From a bacterium (GTDB taxonomy: Bacteria > 4484-113 > JAGGVC01), in contig JABRWB010000001.1 of NCBI GenBank assembly GCA_039961635.1, positions 33,172 through 97,171 on the forward strand: DNA of 64,000 nt. The letters are read 5' to 3'. The notes under the pieces are model-generated. The model was not told the DNA's origin and did no database searches. It saw nothing but the letters and a program-made list of their open reading frames with translations. Below, in pieces: positions 60,408 to 64,000 of this stretch; within the stretch, counting starts at the first letter, position 1, and each line of letters starts with the position of its first letter. The position numbers and the translations under genes are program-made.

Positions 60408-62176
60408 AACACATCCGCTGGATCGCTTCGTTTTGGAAGCCGCACCGCAAATGGCTTTACGCACTGTTCTTTCTAACACTCCTGTCCAGCGCGGTCACGA
60501 TCGGATACCCGCTTGTCTTCAAGTATTTGATCGACGCGATAAACAAAGCGCTGGCCAACAATGCGCCGGAAGTTTCAAGCTCGGTCACATGGCGGCTTGT
60601 CGGAGTAATCGCGGCCATCGGCCTCGCCCGATCGCTTGCGAATCTCTATCCCGGCACGCGCGCGATGATCAACGCGAAGCTTGAGATGGACATCCGGCAG
60701 CACTACTTCAGCGCAATCGTGGGCAAGGGTTACAGGTTTTTCCAGAAATTCCGCACGGGCGATCTGGTAACACGCCTGACCGACGACATCGGAGGATTCC
60801 CCAAGATCGCGTGGTTTTCTTGCTCCGGAATATTCCGCGCGGTCGAGTCTGGTTCGAAGTTCCTATTCTGCATGGGGTTCATGTTCTACATGAACTGGCT
60901 TCTTGCGGTGCTGACTTTGCCGCCGCTCGCCGTGATGCTTTACCTTTTCTACCGCGTGCGTACGATACTGGGGCAGCGCGCGGCGGACAGGCAGCGGATA
61001 ATCTCCAAAACGAACGACGCTCTTGAGGCCGCGTTCAGCGGAGTGCGCATCGTCAAAGCGTTCACCGCGGAAAACGGACAAGCCGCCGAGTTCCGCAAAA
61101 TCCTGAAAGAGCGTATCGGTATCGAGCTTTTGCTGATGACCCTCTGGATGGGAATGCATAATCTTTACTGGGCGATTGAATTCGTCGGACAGATAGTCGT
61201 CGTGGTTGCAGGCGGCCTGATGGTGATAAACGGCACGCTGACCATTGGCGAATTCTATGCGTTCTACGTGTATCTCTCGCTGTTGCTGGGGCCGCTGATG
61301 GACATTCCCAACCTGTTCGTGACATCCCGGCAGGCCTTCGCGTCGATAGACCGCGAAATAGAAATCGAGGAAACGCCGGGCGGCACAGAGCGGGCGTTCG
61401 ACGGCAAGGAAGAAGTGCCCGCGCTGAATTCGCTTGAAATTCGCGGCGCATCGTTCAAATACAACGAAAATCTGCCTTGTTCGCTGGACGGCATAGACAT
61501 CTCGATTTCGCGGGGCGAGCGCGTCGCGGTCGTGGGCCAGGTGGGCAGCGGCAAATCCACGCTTCTTAAAATGGCGGCGGGCATACTCCCAATAACGGCG
61601 GGCGAAGTCCTGGTGAACGGAATGCCGATTGAAAAGCTCGACATCGCGAAATACAGAAACCGCGTCGGCTATATCCCGCAGGAGGCGACGCTTTTTTCGG
61701 AAACCGTTGCGGACAACGTAAGGTTCGGCCGCGCGGTGACCGAATCCGACGTAGAAAGATCGCTGGAAGTCGCCCAGGTGCTGGACGAAATGAAATCGCT
61801 TCCGAACGGCCTGGCGCAAGTGCTCGGACAGCGCGGCCTAACGATTTCAGGCGGCCAGAAGCAGCGGCTCGCGATCGCGCGCGCGCTTGCGGGCTCGCCC
61901 GACCTGTTGTTGATGGACGACTGCACCGCTTCGCTCGACGCAGAAAACGAGCGCGCGTTCTGGCAGATGTTCCGCGAGACCAATCCCGACGCAGCGTGTC
62001 TGATCGTTACGCACAGGCTGGCGACCGCGCGCCAGGCCGACACCATTTACGTGCTTGCCGACGGGAAAATCGTGGGCAAGGGCACGCACCAGGAACTGCT
62101 GGAGAATTGCGAAGAGTACCGCAGCTTCCTGACGCGCGAGGAACTGGTCGCTGCCTTAAAACCCGCGGTCGTTTAG
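60404..62176 (+). CDS. ABC exporter subunit B (Walker B Glu replaced by Asp)
   Basis: A 590-residue half-transporter with six membrane helices and an ABC domain. Walker A GQVGSGKST and signature LTISGGQKQRLAIARAL are canonical; Walker B reads LLLMDDCTASLD, with Asp where the catalytic Glu normally is. H-loop His is in VTHRLATA. Paired with subunit A this gives one consensus and one degenerate ATP site, as in TM287/288 and LmrCD. Start ATG 60404 overlaps subunit A. Confidence 0.92.
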   Translation: MKHIRWIASFWKPHRKWLYALFFLTLLSSAVTIGYPLVFKYLIDAINKALANNAPEVSSSVTWRLVGVIAAIGLARSLANLYPGTRAMINAKLEMDIRQHYFSAIVGKGYRFFQKFRTGDLVTRLTDDIGGFPKIAWFSCSGIFRAVESGSKFLFCMGFMFYMNWLLAVLTLPPLAVMLYLFYRVRTILGQRAADRQRIISKTNDALEAAFSGVRIVKAFTAENGQAAEFRKILKERIGIELLLMTLWMGMHNLYWAIEFVGQIVVVVAGGLMVINGTLTIGEFYAFYVYLSLLLGPLMDIPNLFVTSRQAFASIDREIEIEETPGGTERAFDGKEEVPALNSLEIRGASFKYNENLPCSLDGIDISISRGERVAVVGQVGSGKSTLLKMAAGILPITAGEVLVNGMPIEKLDIAKYRNRVGYIPQEATLFSETVADNVRFGRAVTESDVERSLEVAQVLDEMKSLPNGLAQVLGQRGLTISGGQKQRLAIARALAGSPDLLLMDDCTASLDAENERAFWQMFRETNPDAACLIVTHRLATARQADTIYVLADGKIVGKGTHQELLENCEEYRSFLTREELVAALKPAVV

Positions 62177-62182
62177 GCGCGG

Positions 62183-64000
62183 CTAACCGCCGCCGCTTTG
62201 CGCCGCGGCATTGTTAATCAGCGCGTCCGCCGCGGCCGCCATACCCTCAAGTCCCGCGCCGCGCGCCTTTTCCGCGACGCCCCGCAATATGGCGATGCCT
62301 TCTTCGGTTCTGCCGGCTGAAAGCAGCGCCTGACCGTAATTGAGCAATCCTTCCGCGGTGTATTCCGCTATTCCTGTACCCTCCAGCAGATCCACGCCTT
62401 CCTTCGACTTTGCAAGCCCCGATTCGGGATTTCCATCCTGGACTTCGTACTTGCCAAGATATGTCAGCCGAAGGCCGACTTCCGCAGTGTTTCCGCAAGC
62501 GCGCGCAATTTCGAGAGATTCGGCAGCCAATTTTGCCGCGCGGTCGAGCGCGCCCCTGCGCTCCTCCGCCAAGCCGATATTTCCCGCGGCGACGCCTTCC
62601 ATCTCGTCCATTTTGAGTTCCCGGTAAATTTCGCGCGCCTGCTCGCCGTATTCCACCGACTGCCCGGCCTCGCCCTGCCCTAAGCAAACAAGGCCCAAAT
62701 TGAGAAGCATGTTGGCTTCTTCCGCCTTGTTGCCGATGTCTTGGATCAGCTCCAGCCCGCTTTGGTAATACCCGCGCGCCTCGGCGTACCTCGCCTGCAT
62801 GGATGCGATGATACCCATGTTGGAAAAAGCGCGCTGTTTGCCCAACCTGTCCCCGAGCTTTTCAAACACTTCGAGTGCTCGCTTAAACGCTTCCGAAGCA
62901 TCCGAAAGCATTCCTCCGTTGATCAGCAAGCCGCCTTGATTAAGATAAACGCTTCCTTCAAGAGCGGAATCGCCGCCGTCCCGCGCCGCCGCAAGCGCTT
63001 CTTTGAGATAATTGAGCGCTTCGTCGAATTTTCCCCGCCGCTCGCTTATTCGGCCAAGAGTCAGAAGTATCCGGCCCAGAGTTCGTTCGTCTCCTATTTC
63101 GCGGCAAAGTTCTCTTGCTTTCAGTTGCAACTCCAACCCGGCCTCGACATCGCCGAGATTCGCCTTGAATACGCCGAGAATCCTGGACAGTCGCGCTTGT
63201 TGCGCCTTGTCCCCGCGCTCCATCGCAAGCGCCAGCGCCCCCTCGGCAGTTGCAAGCCCGTTGCGATAAAGCCCGAGCGAATTGCAGCATTCCAAAAGCG
63301 CGATGCTCAAATCCAGCTCGGTTCGAATCCTTTCTTCTTCAGGCAATCCCGCGCGAGAAAGCAGGGCAAGCGCGGACGAGTACATTTCTTTCGCAGCAGC
63401 GAACCTGCTTAGGTCGCTCCTGTGCTTTCCAGCCTTTTGGTAGTATTCGACTGCCTTTGAATACAATTCCGCCCTTTCGTAATGATACGCAAGGACTGAA
63501 TAAAAATCGTCCAGCCTTTCCGAAAAGAGGTTTTCGATAGCTTCCGCGGCCAATGAATGCAGTGTTCTTTTGTTGGTGCGCAAGAGGGTGTTGTAGGCGG
63601 CTTCCTGTATAAGGAGGTTACGGAAAAAAAATTTGTCATCGGAAGTTTCGCTCTGGCTGTCCTCCGCAAACACAAGCTGCTTTTCCGACAGCTGTTTTAA
63701 AATATTCCGCAAACTCTCCTGCGAATGGCCGCGAACGGTGCGCGCCATAATCCTGTCCAGCACGGCGAATACGAATTCCATACCCAAAACGCTCGCTTTT
63801 TGAATCAGATCCTTGGATTCCTTGTCCAGCCTGTCTATGCGAGAAAGAATAATCGAGTTTACAGATGACGGAATTTCAAGCGATTCGATCCTTCCCGAAA
63901 TCCTCCATCCTTCTTCGGTTTCGCGGAAAATACCTCGCTCGGCCAGCAAATGCACGATTTCTTCGAGGAAAAACGGATTGCCTTGAGATCTGGATGCTAC
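62183..64000 (-). CDS. C-terminal part of AAA-ATPase/TPR regulatory protein (partial)
   Basis: The frame is open to the window edge; the N-terminal part lies outside. The first visible residues (SRSQGNPFFLEEIVHLLAERG) are the conserved end of the AAA/NACHT-like ATPase found in adenylate cyclase- and LuxR/MalT-like regulators. They are followed by a winged-helix-like spacer (SSVNSIILSRIDRLDKESKD) and from about 170 residues in by at least eight tetratricopeptide repeats (for example ALNYLKEALAAARDGGD, ARGYYQSGLELIQDIGN). A GTG at 63955 is internal, not the start. The upstream part may carry a kinase, cyclase or DNA-binding domain. It is convergent with the ABC exporter genes. Confidence 0.85.
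   Translation of the reverse strand, partial: VASRSQGNPFFLEEIVHLLAERGIFRETEEGWRISGRIESLEIPSSVNSIILSRIDRLDKESKDLIQKASVLGMEFVFAVLDRIMARTVRGHSQESLRNILKQLSEKQLVFAEDSQSETSDDKFFFRNLLIQEAAYNTLLRTNKRTLHSLAAEAIENLFSERLDDFYSVLAYHYERAELYSKAVEYYQKAGKHRSDLSRFAAAKEMYSSALALLSRAGLPEEERIRTELDLSIALLECCNSLGLYRNGLATAEGALALAMERGDKAQQARLSRILGVFKANLGDVEAGLELQLKARELCREIGDERTLGRILLTLGRISERRGKFDEALNYLKEALAAARDGGDSALEGSVYLNQGGLLINGGMLSDASEAFKRALEVFEKLGDRLGKQRAFSNMGIIASMQARYAEARGYYQSGLELIQDIGNKAEEANMLLNLGLVCLGQGEAGQSVEYGEQAREIYRELKMDEMEGVAAGNIGLAEERRGALDRAAKLAAESLEIARACGNTAEVGLRLTYLGKYEVQDGNPESGLAKSKEGVDLLEGTGIAEYTAEGLLNYGQALLSAGRTEEGIAILRGVAEKARGAGLEGMAAAADALINNAAAQSGGG

Overview
The window looks like a chromosomal segment of an uncultured, probably anaerobic or microaerophilic Gram-negative bacterium. 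This is inferred from a periplasmic (Tat-exported) selenocysteine formate dehydrogenase, a tetrathionate-reductase-like Fe-S/molybdenum pair, SUF-type Fe-S assembly, prepilin genes and a heme-c-type sensor kinase. TTG and GTG starts are common, and genes often overlap by ATGA or TGATG. No rRNA or marker gene allows a taxonomic assignment.

Layout. 1-7143: the end of an unrecognised protein, then housekeeping and metabolic genes (DinB-like, AlkD-like, serine acetyltransferase, small transaldolase/FSA, HAD phosphatase, CTP synthase) and an HdrB-like gene that lacks its N-terminus. 7144-7753: A+T-rich leader with five TGTGAA/TTCACA hexamers and a promoter. 7754-22378: one co-directional cluster holding formate dehydrogenase (alpha with in-frame UGA and a SECIS-like hairpin, Fe-S beta, NrfD/HybB-type membrane subunit), fdhE, a mobA remnant, a MobB-like/ModE fusion, moeA, a compact moaA, moaC, a MOSC-MogA fusion, wtpA, fdhD, wtpB and wtpC. 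It therefore couples a Mo/W enzyme to its maturation, cofactor synthesis and metal uptake. 22559-28047 (minus): a second cofactor operon (MOSC, mobA, moaA, moaC-mogA fusion, moeA, MOSC, TauE/SafE exporter). It is divergent from an Rrf2 regulator, a TtrB-like Fe-S protein and a TtrA-like catalytic subunit missing about 270 N-terminal residues. Neither cofactor operon carries molybdopterin synthase (moaD/moaE).

32057-33052: noncoding stretch with tRNA-Gln(CTG), a short duplication of the tRNA 3' end, and a 12-unit 24/25-bp tandem array. 33053-36379 (minus): a signalling operon made of a heme-c-type sensor kinase with a Cys-rich insertion inside its ATPase domain, a receiver fused to a GcvH-like domain, and a membrane-tethered receiver. 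36572-41369 (minus): SUF operon (merR, sufC, sufB, nfu, sufD, Rieske ferredoxin) led by a MerR regulator with a classic 19-bp-spacer promoter and dyad. 41713-44065: CHASE4 sensor kinase and NarL-type regulator. 44236-50120: two sets of type IV prepilin-like and PilX-like genes.

50273-57908: acyl-CoA dehydrogenase, biotin carboxylase, biotin carrier and an MCC-type carboxyltransferase. Between them, on the opposite strand, lies an archaeal-type HMG-CoA synthase/thiolase/DUF35 trio. Together they suggest a branched-chain C5-C6 acyl-CoA route linked to HMG-CoA. 57982-58442: frameshifted REP-type transposase remnant between two hairpins. 58569-62176: asymmetric heterodimeric ABC exporter. 62183-64000: C-terminal part of a large AAA/TPR regulator running off the window.

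The most unusual items are the three-gene redox phosphorelay (33053-36379), the tandem hairpin array (32558-32849), the truncated Mo-enzyme genes, and the contrasting MogA-domain fusions in the two cofactor operons.
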